Below are positions 35,316-43,743 of a stretch of DNA of 64,000 nt, in pieces. Made by a program: the position numbers and the translations under genes. The notes under the pieces were generated by a model. That model worked only from the letters and a program-made list of their open reading frames with translations. It searched no databases and was not told the DNA's origin. This stretch comes from Nitrospinia bacterium (lineage in GTDB: Bacteria > Nitrospinota > Nitrospinia > Nitrospinales > JAJDAT01). Location of the stretch: the NCBI GenBank assembly GCA_029261715.1, contig JAJDAT010000038.1:169883-233882 (forward strand). The letters are read 5' to 3'. Position 1 is the stretch's first letter. Every line of letters begins with the position of its first letter.

Positions 35316-35978
35316 TCAATCTAAGGGGGTATTCAAAGCAGCTTCAATTTTTTCCCGTTCGACCTTCCCGTCTCTAATAAGTTTAGGAGGGAAACAAGAA
35401 GTATCGACAATGGTAGAAGCTTTACCTCCAGGAGCGTTACCCCCATCTAAAATAAGGTCCAACTGATCTCCTAATGCATTTAATAATTCATCGCTTGATC
35501 GACATTCCATATTCCCGCTTAGGTTAGCGCTAGTAGCCGTAATAGGATTGCCAGTTTTAAGCATCAATTGAGTTGCGACCAGACTATTCGGGAGTCTAAC
35601 CCCAATGGTATTGCCGCTTCCTAATAACTTATTTGGCAAACTACTTTTTGCTTCAAATAATAGCGTTAAAGGACCAGGCCAAAAAGCGTTCATCAGAATT
35701 TCAGCTTCTCGTGAAACTTTTTTTACAACTAGGGATAGTTGTCCAATTTCTCCTATTAACAATAATATAGGCTTATTTTTTTCTCGCGACTTTATTTCAA
35801 AAATTTTATCGATCGCTGCTGCATCAAATGGATTAACTCCTAATCCATAAAAGGTATCAGTCGGAAAACCTATAACGCCGCTGGAATCCAAAACATTTGC
35901 AGTTGTTTTTAGCCAATTTCCAGACTCAAATTTATTTATTTGGATAATTTTTGGCATGGGCTTCTCTAAGCCGCGCAT
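35316..35978 (-). CDS. tsaC: L-threonylcarbamoyladenylate synthase (Sua5/YrdC family)
   Basis: A 220-residue enzyme making threonylcarbamoyl-AMP from threonine, bicarbonate and ATP, the first step of the universal t6A37 tRNA modification. Marks are GVIGFPTDTFYGLGVNPFD, SREKNKPILLLIG, WPGPLTLLFEA and GNTIGVRLPN, then PITATSANLSG. It is Sua5-core length without the Sua5 C-terminal domain. The frame opens at ATG 35978; a second ATG at 35957 (MPKIIQ) is equally good and would shorten the overlap with purE from 47 to 26 bases. Overlap implies translational coupling. Confidence 0.93.
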   Translation of the reverse strand: MRGLEKPMPKIIQINKFESGNWLKTTANVLDSSGVIGFPTDTFYGLGVNPFDAAAIDKIFEIKSREKNKPILLLIGEIGQLSLVVKKVSREAEILMNAFWPGPLTLLFEAKSSLPNKLLGSGNTIGVRLPNSLVATQLMLKTGNPITATSANLSGNMECRSSDELLNALGDQLDLILDGGNAPGGKASTIVDTSCFPPKLIRDGKVEREKIEAALNTPLD

Positions 35979-36453
35979 CTTTCTTATCTACTTCTTTAGC
36001 CATATCTTTTTTGTATTTAAGCAACTTTGAAGATAAAGCAGCATCTGAAACGCCAAGAATTTGAGCGGCAAGTAAACCTGCATTTTTTGCTCCCGCTTTA
36101 CCTGTTGCCATCGTGGCAACTGGAATTCCACCGGGCATTTGTCCAATCGCCAAAATAGAATCCAAACCATTTAAAGAAGTAGAAGGAATAGGAACCCCTA
36201 TGACAGGCAAAATAGTTTCCGCAGCTATTACACCAGCTAAATGAGCAGCGCCGCCAGCTCCCGCTATAAATACTTTTATTCCTCTTTTTTTTGCGGATCT
36301 AACATATTTCTGTGTTTTTTCAGGAGTTCGATGGGCCGATGAAACAAGAACATCGTAAGAAACACCCAATTTTTCGAGTGATTTGCAAGCTTCTACCATA
36401 TAGTCATAATCAGAATCGCTACCCATTAAAATCGCTACAAGTGGTTTTGCCAT
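35932..36453 (-). CDS. purE: N5-carboxyaminoimidazole ribonucleotide mutase
   Basis: A 173-residue octameric purine-synthesis enzyme that rearranges N5-CAIR to CAIR. The signatures are VAILMGSDSDYDYM near the start, SAHRTPEKT, AGAGGAAHLAGVIAAET, VIGVPIPS and GQMPGGIPVATMATG. I chose ATG 36453 (MAKPLVAILMG); an in-frame TTG at 36465 would add four residues and has no better ribosome binding site. purK, its usual partner, is not in the window. It overlaps the downstream tsaC gene. Confidence 0.95.
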   Translation of the reverse strand: MAKPLVAILMGSDSDYDYMVEACKSLEKLGVSYDVLVSSAHRTPEKTQKYVRSAKKRGIKVFIAGAGGAAHLAGVIAAETILPVIGVPIPSTSLNGLDSILAIGQMPGGIPVATMATGKAGAKNAGLLAAQILGVSDAALSSKLLKYKKDMAKEVDKKDARLREAHAKNYPNK

Positions 36454-36553
36454 TTTTATATCCAAGTAATTTTGATTAAATAATTTAGGAAAGAAAAAAA
36501 TTTATAGCAGGTTTTTCTAACGATATCAAGGCGACAATCAAATCCAGTAGATT

Positions 36554-39445
36554 CTATTCAGCCTCGCAAACCAACCGAAAACCCAAGAAAGAAGCACAGT
36601 AGTTCTTCGCAAAAGACAAACGATTCCAAGGAGCAATTTCCTCCATGTGGGTAATAAAACTTCCACCCTTTACAATTTTATATTCTAATTTGGATCGTTG
36701 AAATAATTTTTTCTCCTGAGACTCTGTCACCCATTCGTAAACGTTACCAAATAAATCATGAATCCCTAATATTGAACTCTGTTCATCATAATAATCTACC
36801 GGCGTAGTGTTCCCTATTCCTGATCCTTCAAAATTAATATTATGACTCATAACTTCATTTTCGGAATAATTTTCAGGCTTAATCTCACCTAAATTAGTCG
36901 CAATATATTCCCATTCTGTCTCAGTAGGCAATCGAATTTTTTTTCCCAGCATTTCTGTTTTCCAATCGCAAAAACTCAGCGCGTCAGAAAAAGTTATCTG
37001 AGTAACGGGGTGGTTATATTTATCGAATAAAGACTCAGGGTTTCCATCCGGGCGAAACCAAGTAGCAGCTTGAATGGAATCCAAACTAGGGTTCGAGTAA
37101 GACTGCTTAATTATTTTCCCCTTTGAATTCCGCTCAATATGGATACCGTTTTGGTAGACAATTCCTCGAACTGTTTTTTCCGCTTCGGTTTTATAGTTAG
37201 TATCAAGCGTGAACCGATAGAACAATGCGTTTGTAACCGGATATTTAGAAACCATCAAAGGCTTCTCAATTTCAATTTTTTGAAGCTTTTTGGAAGATTG
37301 CGATCCATTTAAGGGTAACCAACATTCGCCAGGAGGGATAGATATCCATTCTTCATACTTTCCAGACGCGTCGTCCAAATAATCTACCAACATCGATTCA
37401 TCAACTTCCATCGAATCAGGGTCCAATTTATATCTAACAGCCAATGGCCATTCTAACTTTGCAATATCTCCGTCTTTAGCTATCCGAGTTTTATACTTTG
37501 GTCCTTCGTCGTCATCGGCAATTATTTCAATTACGCCGCTTTCTTTTTCTTTTTTAAAAGTCTCAGATAAATCCTCATAAGATTCTCCCAAATCACTCAG
37601 TTTATTTTGAACTTGAGAAAGATTTTCAATGAATTTGGTGTTTCTAACTCGATCTTGATCCAATAGGTCTTTCTTAGCGCTTTTCATGTCGGTAACAAAA
37701 ACTTGGTATTCTTCAAGCTTCTGCTTCAATTCTTTTTCCATTGTTTGAACCAATCTATCTTTTTCTTCCAAGCGCTCTTCTCTAGCTCTTTCGGAGTCTT
37801 CAAGGCTTTTTCTATAGCTTTCGCCGCTTTCAGACAAGAACTCTCCCATATCTTGAGCTTCTTTTAATGCCGTTTCCATTTTTTTCTGAAACTTCTTATA
37901 CTCATTATTTTGAAAATCCAACCTTTTTTGATAGGTCGTTTGATTTCGCGAAAAGAATTTATTGAGTTCTTCTTGGTCTGCGTATACTTTTTCCTTTAGA
38001 GCCTTAAGTTCTTTAATTTCCTCTAGCGCTTGTTTTTCTAATTCGATAAATCGTTCGACATTTTCCTTTTCTTTTTTGTTATTTTCTTCCTCCTTTTCTA
38101 AAGCTTTCTTTTCTTTCTCTTCAATAGCGCGCTTTTTTTCATCCAATATGGATTCGTTTTCCATCTGTGTTATTTCTAAAGACGTTTTAAAATCGTCATA
38201 ATCTTCATTTAATTGGGCAACTTCTTTACTCTCCCGTTTAAATAGATTTTTTTCTTTTTTTGCAAGTTCAGACTTATATTCTAGAATCTTTTTTCTTTCC
38301 CCTTCTAATTGTGAAAGTAGTTTTTCTTTTTCTTCTTCATAGATTAAAGTCCTAGCCTCATATTCTTTTTCCATTTTAGGACGTATGTTTTTCAAACTTT
38401 TCAAATAGTCTTTTTTGCCTTTCAGAATGAGTCCTTCCTCTTCAGCATAAGTTGTCAATTGAGAAACGGCATATTTTGCTCCTTTTGGAGTTTGAAGAAT
38501 CTTCATCATTTTTAGTCTTTGTTGTTTAATAGATTCTTCTTGCTTTATAAGAGCCGCTTCTCTATTAGCAAAGTCTTTCTCGCGTTTTTCTAGTTCAGCT
38601 ATCTTTTTCTTTAATCTATTATCCGACCTTTTCTGAGCCTCGACACTTAACGAACGTTCTTTTATTTTTAAATCAGATCTTATTTTCTCAATTAAATCCT
38701 CTTCAATCTCCAACTCTTTTATACGTCGCATAAAATACGTCGATTTATCTTTAAACTCCTGTTCTAACTCAAGCTTTCTTTCCTTGAACTCTTCGTCAAA
38801 TTTAGCTTTTTGTTTTTTCCTATCAATCTGAATTGTTTTAAGACCAACCCTTAGTTTTTTATAATTTTGCGTTTGTTCTTCAATAACTTTTTTCAATCTG
38901 TTTTCGGTAATTTTTAATTTACCTATACTTTGTTGTTTTCTTCCCTCAGTTTCCTTTTCTTCGATCGCTAATAATTTTAATTTTTGGGCTAATACAGAAA
39001 TATTTTCTTTGAAGTCTTTTCCCCGTTTGACGTCTTCATTTTCAAAACGGGTTTTGTCTTTTTCTAAATCGTTTAAAAGATTTTTCTTTTGATCTCGCAG
39101 CTCTTCGCAACGCTGAATGGTCTTTTTAAGCTCTTCAGTTAACCTATCATTTTCAGAAGATAAAATATCTTTCTCAGATTCAGATTTTTTCTGGATAGTT
39201 TCCAGCTCAACTTGCATCCGCTCACGCATTTCAATCTTTTCTGCTTCTAAAGTTTTGCGCGTCTCTTCAAAAAGAGCTTCTTTTTCTTGAGCTTCTTGGA
39301 GTTTTAGGTTTGCTTCTTCTTCTAAATTTTTGGCGTGTTCCAGATGGCGTTCGAATTCGCCCTGGATTTCTTTGGGGAGATTGAAAGAAAGCTGAGAAGC
39401 TTTAAATTTTTTTCCAGAGGGTTCTGGTTTCGATTCTTCAGACAT
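36554..39445 (-). CDS. giant coiled-coil protein with C-terminal FGE-sulfatase (SUMF1-like) domain
   Basis: A 963-residue protein. Residues about 15-640 are an almost unbroken Glu/Lys-rich helical stretch, a very long coiled coil without signal peptide or membrane segment. The C-terminal 270 residues form a formylglycine-generating-enzyme-like domain: GECWLPLNGS, MVSKYPVTNALFYRF, NHPVTQITFSDALSFCDWK, IRLPTETEWEYIA, LGIHDLFGNVYEWV, YKIVKGGSF and FLGFRLVCEAE. The paired active-site cysteines of true FGE are not both in place, so it may be a structural or ligand-binding variant. Its place in the cell is probably cytoplasmic. An MFS gene ends 88 bases upstream. The function of the fusion is unknown. 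Confidence 0.8.
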   Translation of the reverse strand: MSEESKPEPSGKKFKASQLSFNLPKEIQGEFERHLEHAKNLEEEANLKLQEAQEKEALFEETRKTLEAEKIEMRERMQVELETIQKKSESEKDILSSENDRLTEELKKTIQRCEELRDQKKNLLNDLEKDKTRFENEDVKRGKDFKENISVLAQKLKLLAIEEKETEGRKQQSIGKLKITENRLKKVIEEQTQNYKKLRVGLKTIQIDRKKQKAKFDEEFKERKLELEQEFKDKSTYFMRRIKELEIEEDLIEKIRSDLKIKERSLSVEAQKRSDNRLKKKIAELEKREKDFANREAALIKQEESIKQQRLKMMKILQTPKGAKYAVSQLTTYAEEEGLILKGKKDYLKSLKNIRPKMEKEYEARTLIYEEEKEKLLSQLEGERKKILEYKSELAKKEKNLFKRESKEVAQLNEDYDDFKTSLEITQMENESILDEKKRAIEEKEKKALEKEEENNKKEKENVERFIELEKQALEEIKELKALKEKVYADQEELNKFFSRNQTTYQKRLDFQNNEYKKFQKKMETALKEAQDMGEFLSESGESYRKSLEDSERAREERLEEKDRLVQTMEKELKQKLEEYQVFVTDMKSAKKDLLDQDRVRNTKFIENLSQVQNKLSDLGESYEDLSETFKKEKESGVIEIIADDDEGPKYKTRIAKDGDIAKLEWPLAVRYKLDPDSMEVDESMLVDYLDDASGKYEEWISIPPGECWLPLNGSQSSKKLQKIEIEKPLMVSKYPVTNALFYRFTLDTNYKTEAEKTVRGIVYQNGIHIERNSKGKIIKQSYSNPSLDSIQAATWFRPDGNPESLFDKYNHPVTQITFSDALSFCDWKTEMLGKKIRLPTETEWEYIATNLGEIKPENYSENEVMSHNINFEGSGIGNTTPVDYYDEQSSILGIHDLFGNVYEWVTESQEKKLFQRSKLEYKIVKGGSFITHMEEIAPWNRLSFAKNYCASFLGFRLVCEAE

Positions 39446-39533
39446 TCGCGTTCACCAAAAAGGTCAATTACAAAGTCCAAGCTTAACGAAAAAACCTATT
39501 TTATGCTATTAAAAAGTGATATAAATCAAATAG

Positions 39534-40748
39534 TTACGATTTTTTATCAATTTCTCCATGTTTGATTTCAGGTATCAACATTAAAGTGGCCACAGCCATC
39601 ATTCCAGCTGAAATAAACCCAATCGCCCTAGGTCCAATTTTTCCAACAGTCCAGAAACCCAAAGCTGGTCCAAATGTTCCACGAATTCCGGTTAGAAAAA
39701 CATGAACCGACATATAGGCTGTAGCTTTTCCAGGAGGAGCAAATTTAGTAACCCATAAATTCCATGCAATACTTCCCCCAGAAAAAGCAATTCCTATTAA
39801 ACCGGAACCAATTCCTATTATAACGGGATCTTTAGTTAAAAAGAATAACGCAATCCCACTAGCAAAAAGAATATTCAAAATAATTCTTAATACTATAAAA
39901 TTAACTCTATCAAACAATTTCCCCCAAAATGGAAGGAACAATAACAACAATGTATGGGGAATAATATTCACAATTAAATTCACTAAAGTGGCCGACCCTT
40001 CAATCCCCCATTGACTCGAAGTAACATAATCTACTCGAAGCGGTTGTATCCATAAATTAGCAAATCCCATGATAAACCAAGTGAGTAAAACATAGCCAAA
40101 CAATCGATCGGTTACTATATACCTAAGATTACCAAATGGATTTTCATACCCTTTTTCAATATTTTTTGAAGGCATTGAAAAAATAGCAAACGCTTTTCCA
40201 AACCCACAAAAACCTAAAAACAAATAAATATAAACGTAATAATCCAGGCTTAAATCCAACGCTTGCGAAGCGAAAAAACCGAAGCAAACGGAAATCCCAA
40301 CAGTCATTTGAAGCGGTTTTGAAAATAATTCACCACGCTGATCAGATGGATAGTTATCATTATAAATAGAAGTCAAAAACGGCAATATCGACGACTTGCA
40401 TATATAAGCTAAAAGAATCAAGGCTGTGAATATACCAAGTTTATCCGATAAAGACGCTAGAACTAGAAATAAACCAGTTATGATCGCAGGAATAGAACCG
40501 CAAATTGACTTCTTCGCGCCAGTTTTTGAAGCGTAATGAACCAAAACAAGAGATAAAACCATGCCTATCCAGGGAGCCGCCGCAATTAAAGATTTTGCCC
40601 CAGTACCCGCGTCAAAATACCTTATCGCTATAAAAAGATTAAATGTATTAGTTCCCGTATCCAATACACCATCAAAACCTCCTCGCCAAAGATCATAGCG
40701 AAATGTTTTCCCAGCAGTTTCTGACCGGGTTTTATCATCTTCTTCCAT
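39534..40748 (-). CDS. major facilitator superfamily transporter
   Basis: A 404-residue inner-membrane protein with about 11-12 hydrophobic helices spread over its length and the usual central loop (near 190-210, MPSKNIEKGYENPFGNLRY). I find MFS-like helix patterns such as MVLSLVLVHYASKTGAKKSICGSI and GLIGIAFSGGSIAWNLWVTKFAPPGKATAYMS, but no substrate signature. I chose ATG 40748 over an in-frame TTG at 40754; neither has a clear ribosome binding site. A TPR gene lies about 70 bases upstream on the same strand. Confidence 0.8.
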   Translation of the reverse strand: MEEDDKTRSETAGKTFRYDLWRGGFDGVLDTGTNTFNLFIAIRYFDAGTGAKSLIAAAPWIGMVLSLVLVHYASKTGAKKSICGSIPAIITGLFLVLASLSDKLGIFTALILLAYICKSSILPFLTSIYNDNYPSDQRGELFSKPLQMTVGISVCFGFFASQALDLSLDYYVYIYLFLGFCGFGKAFAIFSMPSKNIEKGYENPFGNLRYIVTDRLFGYVLLTWFIMGFANLWIQPLRVDYVTSSQWGIEGSATLVNLIVNIIPHTLLLLFLPFWGKLFDRVNFIVLRIILNILFASGIALFFLTKDPVIIGIGSGLIGIAFSGGSIAWNLWVTKFAPPGKATAYMSVHVFLTGIRGTFGPALGFWTVGKIGPRAIGFISAGMMAVATLMLIPEIKHGEIDKKS

Positions 40749-40821
40749 ATACAAAAGTCTAACTAGAATAAATTAAAGGAAATAAAAGAACTTTAGAATT
40801 CGCCAATTAACAACACTAAGG

Positions 40822-41322
40822 TTAGTTTAAATTACCTCGACATCGAGCAATATAAACTCGATTTACTTTAGCAAAAGGCTGAATATCTAATGCGCTTTGA
40901 AAGCTGTGGATAGCCTCGCTATACTGGCCTAAATTAAAGAGGCATAACCCCATTCCATTCCAAGCGCCAAAATGATGTGGGTTTAAGGAAAGAACAACCT
41001 TGCATTTCTCAACAGAATCCAAATACTCACCTTCTAAATATAGTAAGGTTGCCAACTTATTATGAGCTTCAGCAAAATTGGGAAACTCTGAAATAAGGTT
41101 TGTAAAAATTTCTTCAGCCTGACTAAACTTCTTACTGTTCATTAACGTGGTCCCTCTGTTCAATTTTAATTCCGCAGATTCACCAGCTTCACCATGCCAC
41201 AAAGACCAAAGTGCCTTTGTTGCCAGGTTTCTCTTTTTTGAATCTTGGTTTTTTAAAGCTTTTAAAAGCTCTTCTTTGGAATTCATGGTTAAAATGAGTT
41301 TGGAGTTACAAAAGGGAACCAT
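40822..41322 (-). CDS. small TPR protein
   Basis: A 166-residue (from ATG 41322) or 154-residue (from ATG 41286, MNSKEELLK) protein with about three tetratricopeptide units: AELKLNRGTTLMNSKKFSQAEEIF, AEAHNKLATLLYLEGEYLDSVEKC, FGAWNGMGLCLFNLGQYSEAIHSFQ. There is no signal peptide after the second start; the 12-residue extension from 41322 is unusual in composition, and neither start shows a ribosome binding site. Likely a cytoplasmic adaptor. It is divergent from cinA. Confidence 0.75.
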   Translation of the reverse strand: MVPFCNSKLILTMNSKEELLKALKNQDSKKRNLATKALWSLWHGEAGESAELKLNRGTTLMNSKKFSQAEEIFTNLISEFPNFAEAHNKLATLLYLEGEYLDSVEKCKVVLSLNPHHFGAWNGMGLCLFNLGQYSEAIHSFQSALDIQPFAKVNRVYIARCRGNLN

Positions 41323-41424
41323 TACAATCAGTAGGAATCTCTCTTATCAGTATAGCAAAACCTAACCTTTATCTAAAATCTACATTTGGCGTAAAACAAT
41401 ACATCTAAAAAGGCAATATGATTT

Positions 41425-42687
41425 ATGTTTCAAACAAACGAACAACTTCTTAAAGCTGAAATCATTGCTATTGGCAATGAAATCACTACCGGCCTTATTC
41501 AGGAGTCCAACTCTACTTACATGGCCAAACGATTAAACGAAGAAGGCGTTGATGTCGCGCGAGTTGTTTCTATAGGAGACATTGAATCGGACATTGAAAA
41601 CGTAATTAATGAAGCTTTAAGAAAATCCAATATTGTAATAACAACCGGAGGACTAGGTCCAACTCACGATGACATAACTAAAAAAGTCCTGACAAACATG
41701 TTTAAATCGGAACCAAAACAAGACCCAAAAGTCTTGCAAGATATTGAAAATTTCTTTCGGAATCGAGGAAAAACGATACCAGAATACTCAAAACCCCAAA
41801 GCATTGTCCCTCACAATGCCGAAATCCTTTACAACGAAAAAGGAACGGCTCCAGGTTTCCTATTCAAACGTAATGGGAATTCTCTTTATGTTCTGCCAGG
41901 AGTTCCTTTAGAAATGCGACATCTTTTTGAAAAATACATTGCGGTAGATGTTCGTAAAACTGGGAAAAATAAAATTGGGCATAGAATTTTAAACACAACA
42001 GGTATTACAGAATCCAAACTATGGGAGCAAATAGGCGCCATTGAACCATTAAATGATAACGTTCAAATTGCTTCTCTCCCCTCCCATCTAGGTATAAGAA
42101 TCCGTCTATCAGCAACGGGAGAGAACGAAGCGGAAACTCAGGAAAAACTTGATAAAGCGGAAAGATTTTTCCAAGACAAAATTCCAGAATTAATCTACGG
42201 GAAAAACGACGAATCCTTGGAAGAAATTATTGGTCGTCTTTTATTAGATAAAAATCAAAAATTGTCTGTAGCTGAATCATGCACCGGAGGTTTAATAGGC
42301 CATCGCCTAACCAATATTTCTGGTAGCTCAGAATATTTTTTAGAAGGAATGACAACCTATACGAATGAAGCAAAGATAAAACGTTTGGGGGTACCAGAAA
42401 ATATAATAGAAACTTATGGCGCTGTTAGTAGAGAAACCGCAATTGCAATGGCGGAAGGAATGAGAAAGGTTTCAGGAGCTGATTTTGCGGTTTCAGTAAC
42501 AGGAATCGCAGGCCCAACTGGTGGTACCAAAGAAAAACCTGTGGGATTAACTTATATTGCCGTGAGCGGAGAATGGGTTTGCGAATGCCAACAGTTTATT
42601 TTCCCTCAAGACCGAGAAAGGAATAAAGAACGCGCCGCCCAATCAGCCTTAAACCTTTTAAGACTTGAGCTATTAAAAATAGATTAA
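41425..42687 (+). CDS. cinA: CinA family protein (ADP-ribose pyrophosphatase / NMN amidohydrolase)
   Basis: A 420-residue two-domain protein. The N-terminal MoaB/Mog-like domain (about 8-175) starts AEIIAIGNEITTGLIQESNSTYMA and contains TTGGLGPTHDDITKK; in CinA it hydrolyses ADP-ribose. The C-terminal PncC domain (about 265-415) has LSVAESCTGGLIGHRLTNISGSS and VTGIAGPTGGTKEKPVG; it deamidates nicotinamide mononucleotide for NAD recycling. Length is standard for full CinA. It is often linked with recA, but no recA is in this window. A probable barrel-protein remnant follows at 42711. Confidence 0.94.
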   Translation: MFQTNEQLLKAEIIAIGNEITTGLIQESNSTYMAKRLNEEGVDVARVVSIGDIESDIENVINEALRKSNIVITTGGLGPTHDDITKKVLTNMFKSEPKQDPKVLQDIENFFRNRGKTIPEYSKPQSIVPHNAEILYNEKGTAPGFLFKRNGNSLYVLPGVPLEMRHLFEKYIAVDVRKTGKNKIGHRILNTTGITESKLWEQIGAIEPLNDNVQIASLPSHLGIRIRLSATGENEAETQEKLDKAERFFQDKIPELIYGKNDESLEEIIGRLLLDKNQKLSVAESCTGGLIGHRLTNISGSSEYFLEGMTTYTNEAKIKRLGVPENIIETYGAVSRETAIAMAEGMRKVSGADFAVSVTGIAGPTGGTKEKPVGLTYIAVSGEWVCECQQFIFPQDRERNKERAAQSALNLLRLELLKID

Positions 42688-42710
42688 AACTTGTCCAATT
42701 GCGTAAATAA

Positions 42711-42845
42711 ATCGACATTATCAGCCATATTGATAACCTTTTGGATGAGGATGTCGATTTTCCTGAATTTAATCTCAACAATGTAAACTCCCTACAGATA
42801 AATTCCGGTCGCGCAGTATATGGCCAAATAGGAATTCAGTTCTAA
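42711..42845 (+). pseudogene. possible C-terminal remnant of an outer-membrane beta-barrel protein
   Basis: Directly after an in-frame stop, 44 codons are open and read like protein (HIDNLLDEDVDFPEFNLNN; LQINSGRAVYGQIGIQF). The final residue is Phe preceded by alternating hydrophobic residues (YGQIGIQF), the C-terminal signal of BAM-inserted beta-barrels, and SGRAVYGQIGIQF resembles ends of TonB-dependent receptors. There is no good start or upstream barrel; cinA occupies the preceding sequence. I infer a truncated gene end left by rearrangement. Confidence 0.4.
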
Positions 42846-42974
42846 AAACCTCCGAAATCAAAAAAAACTTTCTCCAAACATCATTTTTTTATACAATTTC
42901 TTTCGTTTTTTAGCTATCCTTCCTAATATAGGAACATAAAGGACTGATTATTCGCACCTTTTCCGAGAATAGCC

Positions 42975-43646
42975 ATGCCCCATCGAAGACATAATGTGCT
43001 TTTTGAGCTTAATACCATCGTTCCCTGGTGGATTTGCGTTCTATGCTCAGGAGTAGTTTTTCTGACGTTCAATTATTTATTGCCAGAAAACAGCAGATTA
43101 TTTATTTGGCAAAATAATGCTTCAGGCTTTTTAGCCTCTCCCTTCTTACTATTAGGTATTGTCTCTTTTTCAAAGCAACGATATCGGACTCAGCTATTAG
43201 AGAGAGAATCAAATTTAAAAGCTTTACGGAAAATGCCTTGGCGGGATTTTGAAATGTTGGTAGGAGAAGCTTTGCGTCGCGATGGTTTTTATGTTGACGA
43301 AAAAGGAAGCTCGGGTCCCAGTTCTGGGGTCGATTTGGCTCTATGGAAAAATGAACAAATGATAATTGTTCAATGTAAACGTTGGGACATGAAAAAAATC
43401 GATATCGAAGCCGTACAACAATTATACAACTGTATGCCTACGGAAAAAGCAGACGCATGTTTATTTGTAACCAGTGGCGAGTACACCCCTGCCGCAAAAG
43501 ATTTTGCTAAAGGGAAACCCATCGCCTTAGCCGACGGAAAAGCTTTGCTAGAGTTAGTGCAAAGCGTCCAAACAGATAAAAGCTACGAAGTTTCTAAATA
43601 CTTAAAAAGAGCTTCATTAGATTCTTCCCAAAACTTTTTTTATTGA
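42975..43646 (+). CDS. membrane-anchored Mrr-like restriction endonuclease domain protein
   Basis: A 223-residue protein with two N-terminal membrane helices (about 16-34 and 50-66) and a C-terminal Mrr_cat nuclease domain (about 88-205). The PD-(D/E)XK-type residues are Glu93 (DFEMLVGEALRRDGF), Asp120 (SGVDLAL) and Gln133-Cys-Lys135 (IIVQCKRW), all intact. Family members cut modified or foreign DNA, or act in quality control. It is not near a methyltransferase, so it is not a classical restriction-modification pair. Membrane tethering suggests action on incoming DNA, which is inference. It stands alone between cinA and rne. Confidence 0.88.
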   Translation: MPHRRHNVLFELNTIVPWWICVLCSGVVFLTFNYLLPENSRLFIWQNNASGFLASPFLLLGIVSFSKQRYRTQLLERESNLKALRKMPWRDFEMLVGEALRRDGFYVDEKGSSGPSSGVDLALWKNEQMIIVQCKRWDMKKIDIEAVQQLYNCMPTEKADACLFVTSGEYTPAAKDFAKGKPIALADGKALLELVQSVQTDKSYEVSKYLKRASLDSSQNFFY

Positions 43647-43743
43647 AATATAGCCTTTTCAATAATTAGCGTTTTAACAAGCTTTGTTATTACCTGTGTC
43701 CCATTAAGTTTTTAAAAACTCAGTTTTAAAGTTTCCTTAAAAA

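Noticed and set aside
42596..42781. A 61-codon minus-strand frame overlapping the cinA end.
   Set aside because: Antisense to cinA and to the barrel-like remnant; no start context or similarity.
42975..43646. A classical restriction-modification system.
   Set aside because: The nuclease has no methyltransferase or specificity gene nearby and is membrane-anchored.
43707..43725. AGTTTTTAAAAACT palindrome between the Mrr-like gene and rne as a terminator.
   Set aside because: The stem is entirely A/T apart from its end pairs and has no loop, so it is unlikely to work as a terminator.
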